From contig NZ_CALJAH010000069.1 of NCBI RefSeq assembly GCF_938028185.1, positions 1-33,729 on the forward strand: DNA of 33,729 nucleotides, written 5' to 3'. The DNA is from an uncultured Cardiobacterium sp. (GTDB taxonomy: Bacteria > Pseudomonadota > Gammaproteobacteria > Cardiobacteriales > Cardiobacteriaceae). Below the pieces are notes generated by a model. The model had not been told where the DNA came from. It was given only the letters and a program-made list of their open reading frames with translations, and searched no databases. Below, one piece after another: positions 25,670-33,380 of this stretch. Position 1 is the first letter of the stretch, and each line of letters starts with the position of its first letter. A program made the position numbers and the translations under genes.

Positions 25670-25848
25670 ATGTCTGGAAAAATACCTGCTATCTATAAAT
25701 TAATCCCCGGCTCATCCCGGTCCAATTAATCGCATAACCAGAAAGCTGCCCTCCCCGGAGGGTGAGAATTGGGATGGGGTTAGCAGACATACCTCAATAT
25801 CCTTCAAGCACAACCTTCAAACCGGATAAACCAAAAAGGAACGAACAA

Positions 25849-26397
25849 ATGCAAGGAAAAGTAAAATGGTTTAGCGTCGAAAAAGGCTATGGCTTTATCA
25901 TCCCTGATAACGATAGACGCGACCATTACTTTAATATCAAAGGAATAACAGGCGCAGACCTGCCATCTAACGGGGATGAAGTATCTTTCGATGCAGTTAG
26001 TCCCAAAGGAAAACGTGGCCCGGTTGCCAAAAACATAAGAATACTGAAAAAGAACATCCAACAAACCCAAGAAAATGACGATCGGGTAAAATGTGAGTCA
26101 TGTGGACGAAAAATGGTGCCAAGAATAGTTTTCCGTAATGGTGAACCGGATCATTCTATTTGCCCCTATTGTGCGGAGGTTTACAAAAGATTTGGCTGCT
26201 TCATAGCTACTGCTGTCTATGGTGATGCTTATGCCGAAGAAGTTATAGCACTGCGACGCTTCCGCGACGAAACACTTTCTTCCAACGCCTTTGGGCGTGC
26301 AATAATCAGAATTTATTATAAAATTTCACCGCCAATAGCCCACCAATTACGCAAAATGCCCCTTACATCACAACTGTTGAAAAAAATATTGGGCTGA
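25849..26397 (+). CDS. Cold-shock domain, zinc ribbon and CFI-box fusion protein
   Basis: 182 residues. The cold-shock domain (1-66: GKVKWFSVEKGYGFI, then DHYFNI) should bind single-stranded nucleic acid. A zinc ribbon follows (Cys82, 85, 105, 108). The C-terminal CFI-box (CFIATAVYGDAYAEEV, from 117) is a conserved tail of unknown role. The last 60 residues are basic and partly hydrophobic. AAGGA precedes the ATG at 25849, which also marks the start of homology; a longer frame back to 25762 is unlikely. Lower GC than aspS suggests transfer. Confidence 0.85.
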   Translation: MQGKVKWFSVEKGYGFIIPDNDRRDHYFNIKGITGADLPSNGDEVSFDAVSPKGKRGPVAKNIRILKKNIQQTQENDDRVKCESCGRKMVPRIVFRNGEPDHSICPYCAEVYKRFGCFIATAVYGDAYAEEVIALRRFRDETLSSNAFGRAIIRIYYKISPPIAHQLRKMPLTSQLLKKILG

Positions 26398-26470
26398 CTG
26401 GCGAATAAATATCAGTAATCATACGTTGAAATCGCATCAGTGCATAATTCAGTATCTCATAATTCACAGA

Positions 26471-26525
26471 ATGCGTTTCGGCGCACTATCTTACAATTAA
26501 ACCACCGGACAGTAATGTCCGACAC
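26471..26525 (+). promoter_or_regulatory. Two-hairpin structured element, copy A
   Basis: Hairpin 1 is TGCG/CGCA around a TTCG-type loop (26472-26485). Hairpin 2 is CGGACA/TGTCCG with a GTAA loop (26506-26521). It lies about 45 bases before the start at 26570. The same pair of hairpins recurs at 27124 with paired base changes. Confidence 0.6.
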
Positions 26526-26569
26526 ATTTTGCCATCAATGGCATCTGCACAAATACAGGAGCACTCACA

Positions 26570-27079
26570 ATGGAAATAGAAAACACTAGCAACAATGAAG
26601 AATACTTCAGAAAAGAATACAAAGTATCCTGGGTAGGATATTTTAGGTTTATTGCCATAAATTTTGTTTTGTACTTTATAGGAATGTCAATTGCGACCAG
26701 TATATTAGCAGATATTCTAAAACCTATAATAGATAAAGAGACTGTTATATTACTGTTTGTGATAGCCATAATTGCCATATTGGTTCTTGGTATCAAAAAT
26801 ACGAAAGCCCAAAAACTTGTTATTGACCATAACGGTGTTTGGAAATATTCTGGCATTTTTCCTTGGAATAGGGGTAGAAATGGGATTTCTTGGGAATTTA
26901 TTGAAGATGCTGCTTTTTACGTTGGGTTTATTCCATGGGCAACCAAATCCTACACTGTCATTGTTCGCGGTGGTTACAGAGAACTCAATGAATTCACCGT
27001 GAAATACATTAAAAATGGCGATGATGCTGTAGGCTTTATAAACGACTACAGCCGCAAATTAAGGCGTAGCTCACGCTGA
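26570..27079 (+). CDS. Small membrane protein with PH-like C-terminal domain
   Basis: 169 residues, AT-rich. Two membrane helices (about 24-48 and 57-76) are followed by a ~90-residue beta-rich domain (VIDHNGVWKYSG, SWEFIEDAAFY, YTVIVRGG) resembling bacterial PH domains of YdbS-like proteins. CAGGAG lies before the ATG. It stands between two cold-shock fusion genes and is preceded by element A. Function unknown. Confidence 0.65.
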   Translation: MEIENTSNNEEYFRKEYKVSWVGYFRFIAINFVLYFIGMSIATSILADILKPIIDKETVILLFVIAIIAILVLGIKNTKAQKLVIDHNGVWKYSGIFPWNRGRNGISWEFIEDAAFYVGFIPWATKSYTVIVRGGYRELNEFTVKYIKNGDDAVGFINDYSRKLRRSSR

Positions 27080-27123
27080 CAAATTTCCGTCATACTACGA
27101 TGACAACATTAAACAATCCATAG

Positions 27124-27177
27124 GGTGCGCCTCGGCGCACCTTTCCAAAAGAACCGTTGGGCAGCAATGCCCGACAT
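27124..27177 (+). promoter_or_regulatory. Two-hairpin structured element, copy B
   Basis: Hairpin 1: GTGCGC/GCGCAC with loop CTCG (27125-27140). Hairpin 2: TGGGCA/TGCCCG with loop GCAA (27058 offset: 27158-27173). It lies about 15 bases before the start at 27193, close enough to affect translation. Confidence 0.6.
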
Positions 27178-27192
27178 CACATTTACACAGTT

Positions 27193-27765
27193 ATGAACCA
27201 TTACGGGAATATCAAAAAATGGAACGATGAGCGCGGATTTGGTTTCATCCAGGAAGAACAAACCAATACCGAATATTTTGCACATATTTCATCATTTACA
27301 CTCAAAACACCACGTCCGCAAATTGGGGAACGTGTCATCTTTGATACCATAACCAACGACAAAGGCAGAAAAGAAGCCAAAAATATTTATTATCTTGAAC
27401 GTCCAAAACTTCAAAACAGACGTGCCGATTCTCAAAAGAATCATCGCGAAACCAGTAATAATAAAATATTACAGTTATTAGAATCTTTGCTCTCAATACT
27501 TGTTATTGCGGGTATCGGGTATTTTATCTATAACAAGTTCTTTACAGAAAAATCACCATCAAATATTTCAATATCACCTGCCTCCGTATCTTCAGAACAC
27601 CGATCTTCACAAAACTACCATTGCGATGGCAGGCGACATTGTTCACAAATGCATTCTTGCGAAGAAGCGAAATTTTTCTTGAAGAATTGCCCAAATACAG
27701 AAATGGATGGCGATCATGATGGCACACCATGTGAACAACAATGGTGTACAGGGATTTTTGATTAA
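27193..27765 (+). CDS. Cold-shock domain protein with membrane helix and excalibur domain
   Basis: 190 residues. An N-terminal cold-shock domain (1-66: GNIKKWNDERGFGFI, YFAHISSF) is followed by a basic linker, one membrane helix (about 96-114) and a Cys-rich excalibur domain (143-185) with the calcium-type motif DGDHDGTPCE. The nucleic-acid-binding part would be inside and the Ca-binding part outside the membrane, an unusual topology. The ATG at 27193 was chosen as the beginning of the cold-shock fold. No ribosome site is visible; element B ends just upstream. Confidence 0.85.
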   Translation: MNHYGNIKKWNDERGFGFIQEEQTNTEYFAHISSFTLKTPRPQIGERVIFDTITNDKGRKEAKNIYYLERPKLQNRRADSQKNHRETSNNKILQLLESLLSILVIAGIGYFIYNKFFTEKSPSNISISPASVSSEHRSSQNYHCDGRRHCSQMHSCEEAKFFLKNCPNTEMDGDHDGTPCEQQWCTGIFD

Positions 27766-27779
27766 ATACCAAATTAACG

Positions 27780-28724
27780 ATGCCCTTAATGAAAAACTGG
27801 AAAACCTTCCGCGAACAACTGGAACTGCTGAAATCACGCGGATTGCGCGTTGAAAACGAAAAACGGGCATTGGATTATTTGGAGCGTATCGGCTATTACC
27901 GCCTGAGCGGTTACGCATACCCCCTGCGGCAAAAAGAAGCAAATAATCCCACCCGCTACAGCGATACCTTCCCGCCTGACGTCAGCTTTGAACACATCCT
28001 GCAACTCTACATCTTCGACAAAAAGCTGCGCCTGCTTGCCCTGGACGCGCTGGAACGCATCGAAGTCGCCTTGCGGGTGGACGTAAGCTACAACCTTGGC
28101 GCACAAGACCCGCTCGCCCATCACGATTCCAAATACTTCGACCCAAAATTTGACCATGCGGGCTGGTTTGAACAATACGAAAAACTGCTGGAACGCGCGG
28201 CAAAGGCAAACAGCGCCATCGTCAAACATCACCAACACAAATACGGCGGCGCGTTACCCATATGGGCAGCGAGCGAAATTTGGGATTTTGGTGCATTGGC
28301 CAATCTGTATCGCGGCATGAAGCCGATGGCGCAAGAAAAAATTGCCCATAAATACGGTATTAAAAGCGGCAAACATCTTGGCAACTATCTGCACGGATTT
28401 AACTTTATCCGCAATATCGCCGCCCACCATAGCCGCCTTTGGAACCGAAACATGATTGGCCGTCCAACCCTGAAAGGTCTGGCGGATTCTGAATGGAAAC
28501 ATCTCTCTGAAGACAAAATCTTTCCTTCATTCTGCCTGATGCAACTCATGCTGAAAAAAATTTGCCCAAACTCACAGTGGGGCAGTCGCTTCAAAAAGCT
28601 GTTACAAGAATTTCCGCCCATCGACAGCCGTATCATCTCCTTGCAAGATTTCGGCCTGACCGTAGATATAGAAAACTGGCCGTTATGGGCAGATAAAAAA
28701 GAGCCCCCGGCCTTGAACTCCTGA
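27780..28724 (+). CDS. Abi_2 family (AbiD/F-type) abortive infection protein
   Basis: 314 residues. The Abi_2 signature LERIGYYRLSGY (34-45) and a HEPN-type RNase motif R211-x4-H216 (FIRNIAAHHSRLWN) are present. Related proteins stop phage growth by cutting RNA in the infected cell. The start is unsure: ATG at 27780 or the one at 27789; neither has a ribosome site. It sits 14 bases after the excalibur gene and may be co-transcribed. A nested hairpin overlaps its stop codon. Confidence 0.85.
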   Translation: MPLMKNWKTFREQLELLKSRGLRVENEKRALDYLERIGYYRLSGYAYPLRQKEANNPTRYSDTFPPDVSFEHILQLYIFDKKLRLLALDALERIEVALRVDVSYNLGAQDPLAHHDSKYFDPKFDHAGWFEQYEKLLERAAKANSAIVKHHQHKYGGALPIWAASEIWDFGALANLYRGMKPMAQEKIAHKYGIKSGKHLGNYLHGFNFIRNIAAHHSRLWNRNMIGRPTLKGLADSEWKHLSEDKIFPSFCLMQLMLKKICPNSQWGSRFKKLLQEFPPIDSRIISLQDFGLTVDIENWPLWADKKEPPALNS

Positions 28725-28749
28725 TACGCATATCAGGCAAAACCGGGGG
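28704..28749. repeat. Nested hairpin spanning the abi stop codon
   Basis: The outer stem CCCCCGG (28704-28710) pairs with CCGGGGG (28743-28749). The inner stem CCTGATA (28720-28726) pairs with TATCAGG (28731-28737), loop CGCA. There is no T-run, so it is not a standard terminator. It may protect the 3' end or separate convergent transcripts. Confidence 0.5.
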
Positions 28750-28780
28750 GATTGATGCGGCGGATTATAGCGGAACGTGG

Positions 28781-29068
28781 CTAAATTCCCAACACCGCAT
28801 GAGAGCCAAGGCGGACAAGCAACAGTTTGTCCGCCTCCGTTTTTTCATAAAGCAGCACCAAATCAGGGCGAATATGGCAGTTGCGGCAACCGGCAAAATC
28901 GCCGCTCATACTATGGTCGCGGTATTTTTCCGCCAATGCCTCATCTTTCTGCAATGTTTCCAGCACGGCATTAAATTCATCCGCCAGCAGAAGCTGCCGG
29001 TATTGCCCTTTTAACTCACGTTTCAAATCCCGCTTGAAACGCGATGTTGGCACCACCCTACGCATCAT
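28781..29068 (-). CDS. YafQ/RelE-type mRNA interferase toxin
   Basis: 95 residues. Matches the YafQ group: an early basic helix (FKRDLKREL), then RDHSMSGDFAGCRNCHIRPDLVLLYE and a C-terminal RLGSHAVLG. His and Asp of the YafQ active site (HIRPD) and the later His are present. The Trp after Asp is Leu here and the terminal Phe is replaced. It should cut mRNA on the ribosome when free of antitoxin. The start at 29068 or 29065 overlaps the antitoxin gene by about ten bases. Confidence 0.88.
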   Translation of the reverse strand: MMRRVVPTSRFKRDLKRELKGQYRQLLLADEFNAVLETLQKDEALAEKYRDHSMSGDFAGCRNCHIRPDLVLLYEKTEADKLLLVRLGSHAVLGI

Positions 29069-29318
29069 CCAAATCCTGCAACAATTCCGCCATATTGGCA
29101 TAGCTTTTTAACGATTCCGAACGCGCTTCCTGCAAGGCTGCCAGCGTTTCTTCCCGTGGCGTCAGCACCGGATCAAACGGCAAACGTTTTTCCTGCGCGA
29201 CGCGGGTCAGCATCAGGCGAATCGCCTGCGATACGGTCATTCCCATTTCTGCCAATACCGTAGCGGCTTCCGCATTGATTTTTTCATCAATGCTGGTTTG
29301 TATCACACTATTTGCCAT
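29058..29318 (-). CDS. DinJ/RelB-type antitoxin
   Basis: 86 residues. A ribbon-helix-helix DNA-binding N-terminus (VIQTSIDEKINAEAATVLAEMG) is followed by the DinJ-like MTVSQAIRLMLTRVA and a flexible acidic C-terminus that would wrap the toxin. It neutralises the toxin and should repress its own promoter. The ATG at 29318 has GGAG eight bases before it; longer frames upstream run into the divergent TPR gene and are rejected. Confidence 0.9.
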   Translation of the reverse strand: MANSVIQTSIDEKINAEAATVLAEMGMTVSQAIRLMLTRVAQEKRLPFDPVLTPREETLAALQEARSESLKSYANMAELLQDLDDA

Positions 29319-29351
29319 AAAAATACTCCGTTGGATACCGAAAACGAGGCG

Positions 29352-29380
29352 ATTATCCCATCGCGCTGCCGCCCTGTCCA
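29352..29380 (-). promoter_or_regulatory. Promoter of the toxin-antitoxin operon
   Basis: On the minus strand TGGACA (29375-29380), 17 bases, GATAAT (29352-29357). The leader to the antitoxin ATG is about 28 bases. Confidence 0.6.
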
Positions 29381-29407
29381 CGCACCCGCGCACGCCCGCA
29401 GCCATGC

Positions 29408-29416
29408 TGCTACAAT
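29408..29416 (+). promoter_or_regulatory. Extended -10 promoter of the TPR-dnaQ genes
   Basis: TGCTACAAT at 29408-29416, about 28 bases before the ATG at 29445. No good -35. It is divergent from the toxin-antitoxin promoter. Confidence 0.45.
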
Positions 29417-29444
29417 TCGCACCTTTTCCAATACAAGAAAACCC

Positions 29445-29894
29445 ATGACCGAACTCGAACCGCACCTGCACACCCGCATCAACCGCTTCTGCGAAATCGG
29501 CGATACCCTCGCCGCAGAAGGCAAATACAGCGATGCCGTCGCCGCTTACCAGTACGCCTGGAACCTGCTGCCCGACCCCAAAGAAAACTGGGAAGCGGCA
29601 ACATGGATACAGACCGCCATTGGCGATGCCCATTTCCTCGGCGGCAATTACGCCGCTGCGCTGACCGCGCTGGAGCAGGCGATGCGCTGCCCAAATGCCA
29701 TCGGCAATCCTTTTATCCATTTGCGCCTCGGCCAAACCCAATTTGAACTGGGCAACAAAGACCGCGCCGCCGACGAATTGATGCGTGCCTATATGGGTGC
29801 CGGGGCGGAAATATTCGTCGGAGAAGCGCCGAAATATCTGCAATACCTCGGCACCGTTGCCGAAAACATCGAAAAACCCCATCCGCTGCAATAA
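29445..29894 (+). CDS. TPR-repeat protein
   Basis: 149 residues. Three or so tetratricopeptide-like helical pairs are visible: GDTLAAEGKYSDAVAAYQYAW, IGDAHFLGGNYAAALTALEQA and LGQTQFELGNKDRAADELMRA. Such repeats bind other proteins; the partner is unknown. The start at 29445 was chosen because upstream residues are non-conserved and Arg/His-rich. It ends ten bases before dnaQ, so the two are probably co-transcribed. Confidence 0.8.
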   Translation: MTELEPHLHTRINRFCEIGDTLAAEGKYSDAVAAYQYAWNLLPDPKENWEAATWIQTAIGDAHFLGGNYAAALTALEQAMRCPNAIGNPFIHLRLGQTQFELGNKDRAADELMRAYMGAGAEIFVGEAPKYLQYLGTVAENIEKPHPLQ

Positions 29895-29904
29895 AGGAAA
29901 CCCC

Positions 29905-30618
29905 ATGCGCCAAATCATCTTCGATACGGAAACCACCGGCATGAATTTTAATGGCCGCGACAAATCCGAAGGCCACCGCATCATTGAAATCGGCTGCGTT
30001 GAGCTGATTGACCGCCGCCCGACCGAGCGTTATTTCCACCGCTATCTCAACCCGGAGCAGGCGATTGATCCGGATGCGATGCGCGTCCATGGCATTACCA
30101 ATGAGCGCGTCGCCAAGGAGCCGACCTTCGCCGCCGTCCTGCCGGAATTGCTGGAATACCTCGACGGCGCGGATGAGCTCATCGCCCACAATATGCCGTT
30201 CGACCAGTCCTTCTTTAACCGCGAGTTTGACCTCGCCGGGGTCGGCTACAAACTGGAAGACCGCTTCCGCCTGCTCGACACGCTGGAGCTGGCGCGCAAA
30301 AAAATCAGCGGTATCAGCCGCTTCAGCCTCGACAGCCTCTGCAAATACTACGGCATCGACAACAGCAACCGCACCCTGCACGGCGCGCTGCTCGACTCGC
30401 AACTGCTCGCCGAAGTCTATCTGAAGCTCACCACCGAACAGTCCGGCTTCAACTTCGCCGCGCCCGAACCCGCCCCCGCGCCGCAGCCTGCGGAAAGTGC
30501 CGCCACCGCCACGTTTGCTCCCGCCGCAGCGGGCAGTCCCGCCGACTGGCAGGCGGTTGAGGTGCCGGAAGACGAAGCCGCCGCCCACCGCGCCATCATG
30601 GCGAGCCTGCGCAAATAG
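29905..30618 (+). CDS. dnaQ: DNA polymerase III epsilon subunit (proofreading exonuclease)
   Basis: 237 residues. DEDDh 3'-5' exonuclease: Asp7 and Glu9 in FDTETTG, Asp in HNMPFDQSFF, and His/Asp in HGALLDSQLL. It proofreads for the replicative polymerase. The last ~50 residues (Ala/Pro-rich linker then DWQAVEVPEDEAAAH) correspond to the tail that binds the alpha subunit. GGA lies before the ATG at 29905, which is also where homology starts. Confidence 0.95.
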   Translation: MRQIIFDTETTGMNFNGRDKSEGHRIIEIGCVELIDRRPTERYFHRYLNPEQAIDPDAMRVHGITNERVAKEPTFAAVLPELLEYLDGADELIAHNMPFDQSFFNREFDLAGVGYKLEDRFRLLDTLELARKKISGISRFSLDSLCKYYGIDNSNRTLHGALLDSQLLAEVYLKLTTEQSGFNFAAPEPAPAPQPAESAATATFAPAAAGSPADWQAVEVPEDEAAAHRAIMASLRK

Positions 30619-30718
30619 TCGTCCTCATTGCCGCATTTCCCGCTTCGCTGATGCAGACTGTATCCGACGCGGAGGGCAGGGGAGGGCGGTATCCTGTTTT
30701 CTCACTTGAGCACAACCC

Positions 30719-31300
30719 ATGCACACCATCCTCGCCAGCAACAACGCGAAAAAAATCGCCGAACTCGCCCCCATCCTTGCCCGCTTCGGCATCACCATCC
30801 GGCCACAGCGCGATTACGGCATTGATGAAATCGCCGAAACCGGGCTGACCTTCGTTGAAAACGCCCTCATCAAGGCGCACCATGCCGCCAAACAAAGCGG
30901 CCTGCCCGCGATTGCCGATGATTCCGGCCTGTGCGTCCCCGCGCTTGGCGGTGCGCCCGGCATCTATTCCGCCCGCTACAGCGGCGAAGGCGATGACGGC
31001 AACAACCGCAAACTGCTCGCCGCGCTGGAAAACGTCACCGACCGCCGCGCCTATTACGTCTGCCTCATCGTTTACCTGCGCCACGCCGACGACCCGCTGC
31101 CGCTCATCGCGCAAGGCCTGTGGCACGGCACCATTGCCCGCGAGCCGCGTGGCGGCGGCGGCTTTGGCTACGACCCGATTTTTATCCCGGCAAGCCACAC
31201 GCGCACCGCTGCCGAATACACGGCGGACGAGAAAAACGCCTTCAGCCACCGCGCTAAAGCCCTCGCTGCCTTCGCCGAACAATATCTCGACCTCGCATGA
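30719..31300 (+). CDS. rdgB: XTP/dITP pyrophosphatase (RdgB/HAM1)
   Basis: 193 residues. It removes deaminated purine nucleotides from the pool. Family marks are [13 protein letters not shown] near the start, [36 protein letters not shown] and [11 protein letters not shown], then FSHRAKAL. Its stop overlaps the next start (ATGA). Confidence 0.95.
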   Translation: MHTILASNNAKKIAELAPILARFGITIRPQRDYGIDEIAETGLTFVENALIKAHHAAKQSGLPAIADDSGLCVPALGGAPGIYSARYSGEGDDGNNRKLLAALENVTDRRAYYVCLIVYLRHADDPLPLIAQGLWHGTIAREPRGGGGFGYDPIFIPASHTRTAAEYTADEKNAFSHRAKALAAFAEQYLDLA

Positions 31301-32532
31301 ACCCGCTTGTCACCACCCTGCCCGCCGCCTTCGGCCTCATCATGGGCGTCGTCGGCGCCATCTTCTACACCGGCAACAGCACCCATCCCTTCTGGCGGCG
31401 CTTCTACACCATCCTTCCCGGCATCGTCCTCTGCTGCTTCATCCCGGCGGGGCTGAACAGCGCCGGCGTCTTCGCCCCCGACCTCGGCGGGCAGATCTAC
31501 CGCTTTGCCGCCACCTACCTCCTCCCCGCCAGCCTCTTCCTGATGACGCTGTCGATGGACGTGCCGAAACTGCTCGGCCTCGGCTGGAAAGTGCTGGCGA
31601 TGTTCCTGACCGCCAGCCTCGCCATCATCATCGGCGGCGTGCTGAGCCTCACCATCTTCCACCTCATCGCGCCGGAATGGGTCGATGGCGACCGCATCTG
31701 GCGCGGCTTTGCCACCATTGCCGGGAGCTGGATTGGCGGCGCGGCCAACCAGGCGGCGATGAAAGAGCTGTACCACATCGATGGCGAACTGTTCGGCACC
31801 ATGCTGCTCATTGACGCGACACTCGCCTCCGTCTGGCTCTTTGCGATACTGGCGATGGCGCGCCACGCGCCGCGCATCGACCGCTGGCTGAAAGCGGACA
31901 CCAGCGGCATCGAACAAGTCATCAAAACCGTGGAAACCTACGAACGCGAACACGCGCGCATCACCACCCTGGCGGACATCATGCAAATGCTCGGTCTGAC
32001 CTTTGCCGTGGTCGGCGTGAGCCACAGCCTCGGCAACGCGCTCGCCGCCTGGTTCAACCAGTACCCGCTCGCCGCCGAATACAGCCTGAACAGTGCTTTC
32101 TTCTGGCAAGTGCTGCTCGTCACCCTCATCGGCCTCGCCCTCTCCTTCACCCCGGCGCGCAAACTCGACCACGCGGGCGCCTCCAAACTCGGCACCGCGC
32201 TCATCTATATCCTCATCGCCGCCATCGGTATGCAAATCCGCCTGAACGGCATCCACGAACAATGGCGCCTGCTGCTTGTCGGCGCGCTGTGGATGGGCAT
32301 CCACATCGCTATCGTCTTCGCCGTCGCCCGCCTCATCCGCGCGCCGCTCTTCTTCCTCTGCGTCGGCTCGAACGCCAATACCGGCGGCGCCTCCTCTGCC
32401 GCCATCGTCGCCACCGCCTTCCACCCGGCACTCGCCCCGGTCGGCGTGCTGCTCGGCATCCTTGGCTACACCTTGGGCACCATCGGCGGCTACATCACCG
32501 CCGAAATCCTGCGGCACATCGTCGGCACCTAA
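31297..32532 (+). CDS. DUF819 family membrane protein (YjcL-like)
   Basis: 411 residues, about ten membrane helices. The two internal motifs [15 protein letters not shown] (near 147) and [16 protein letters not shown] (near 356) mark the DUF819 family, which has an inverted-repeat transporter-like fold. The substrate is not known. It overlaps rdgB by four bases, suggesting co-expression. It ends at a palindromic repeat. Confidence 0.9.
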   Translation: MNPLVTTLPAAFGLIMGVVGAIFYTGNSTHPFWRRFYTILPGIVLCCFIPAGLNSAGVFAPDLGGQIYRFAATYLLPASLFLMTLSMDVPKLLGLGWKVLAMFLTASLAIIIGGVLSLTIFHLIAPEWVDGDRIWRGFATIAGSWIGGAANQAAMKELYHIDGELFGTMLLIDATLASVWLFAILAMARHAPRIDRWLKADTSGIEQVIKTVETYEREHARITTLADIMQMLGLTFAVVGVSHSLGNALAAWFNQYPLAAEYSLNSAFFWQVLLVTLIGLALSFTPARKLDHAGASKLGTALIYILIAAIGMQIRLNGIHEQWRLLLVGALWMGIHIAIVFAVARLIRAPLFFLCVGSNANTGGASSAAIVATAFHPALAPVGVLLGILGYTLGTIGGYITAEILRHIVGT

Positions 32533-32540
32533 AAAAGTAG

Positions 32541-32568
32541 GGGCGGTTAGGCGAAGCCGCAACCGCCC
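32541..32568. repeat. GGGCGGTTA palindromic repeat, copy 2
   Basis: GGGCGGTT (32541-32548) pairs with AACCGCCC (32561-32568); the inner stem GGC/GCC has a GAA loop. It starts nine bases after the DUF819 stop. Compared with 25640 the inner stem is one base pair shorter on both sides. Confidence 0.75.
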
Positions 32569-32588
32569 GCCTGAATATTCACAACACC

Positions 32589-33209
32589 ATGCGCCGCACC
32601 CTGCCGTTCCAGTACAAAAAACGCTACCGCTGCACCATCACCGTCTTTCGCGGCACGGTCATCAGCACCCAGAAAAACCGCACCGTTTATAGCCGGGACG
32701 GCGGCGACACCCGCATTCACAACGAATTTTTCCTGCGCGACAAGGCCAGCGGCAAAGAAGAAGCCATCGAGCTGGAAAACTGGAACCTGTCGCTGCGCGA
32801 AGGGCACGACGTCGCCATCGTCTGGATACAGGGCCGAAAAGAAGCGGACGCGCGCCCGGTCGCCATCTACAACTACAGCCTCGGCGAAGAAATCTGGGCA
32901 GAAAACCAGCTACCGGCAGCGCTGCAAATCCACAAACCGGTGGCGCTCGTCACCTTTTGCAGCCTGCTCTGGTTTCTCTGGCTGATTCTCTCGCTGGCGC
33001 TTGTCCTCAAACTGGGTCTGTGGAAACCGCGCGCGGTCATGGTGCTGATCGGGATGTCATTCTTCCTGATTGCCCTGACCAACCACGTCCTGCTCAACCT
33101 CTTCAGCCACGACCGCGACAAGGAAATCCTCGAAGCGCGCGAAGCGCTGCGCCAGACCGTGCGCACCTTCGCCGGGCAGTCGCGTGGTATCCGCCGCTTT
33201 GAGGGTTAG
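32589..33209 (+). CDS. Membrane protein of unknown function
   Basis: 206 residues. A soluble N-terminal half (beta-rich, CTITVFRGTVISTQKN, then IELENWNLSLREGHDVAIVW) is followed by two membrane helices (about 117-140 and 147-170) and a short charged C-terminus (EILEAREALRQTVRT). Codon use matches the neighbours, so it is probably real. No ribosome site is clear. I do not recognise the family. Confidence 0.7.
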   Translation: MRRTLPFQYKKRYRCTITVFRGTVISTQKNRTVYSRDGGDTRIHNEFFLRDKASGKEEAIELENWNLSLREGHDVAIVWIQGRKEADARPVAIYNYSLGEEIWAENQLPAALQIHKPVALVTFCSLLWFLWLILSLALVLKLGLWKPRAVMVLIGMSFFLIALTNHVLLNLFSHDRDKEILEAREALRQTVRTFAGQSRGIRRFEG

Positions 33210-33329
33210 GGGGTGTTTCTCTTCACCGCGGCGCACCTTATGGATGTGTGCCGCAGACACGCACGTGGGCTGCGAATTTCACCGCGTGCGTGTCGGCTAC
33301 GCCGCCACACACCCTACGCACCATCCACA

Positions 33330-33354
33330 AAAACGCCGCTTGCAGTGGCGTTTT
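33330..33354. terminator. Terminator between the membrane protein and the IS element
   Basis: AAAACGCC (33330-33337) pairs with GGCGTTTT (33347-33354); GCT/AGT extend the stem inward with a TGC loop. It can serve both strands. Confidence 0.75.
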
Positions 33355-33380
33355 CCTTGTTCCTCAAACCATCACCGATA

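Noticed and set aside
23797..25671. Very long minus-strand open frame opposite aspS
   Set aside because: Shadow of aspS; caused by GC-rich third positions.
31168..32562. Long minus-strand open frame opposite rdgB/DUF819
   Set aside because: The plus-strand genes have clear family motifs; this frame is low-complexity Gly/Asp/Glu.
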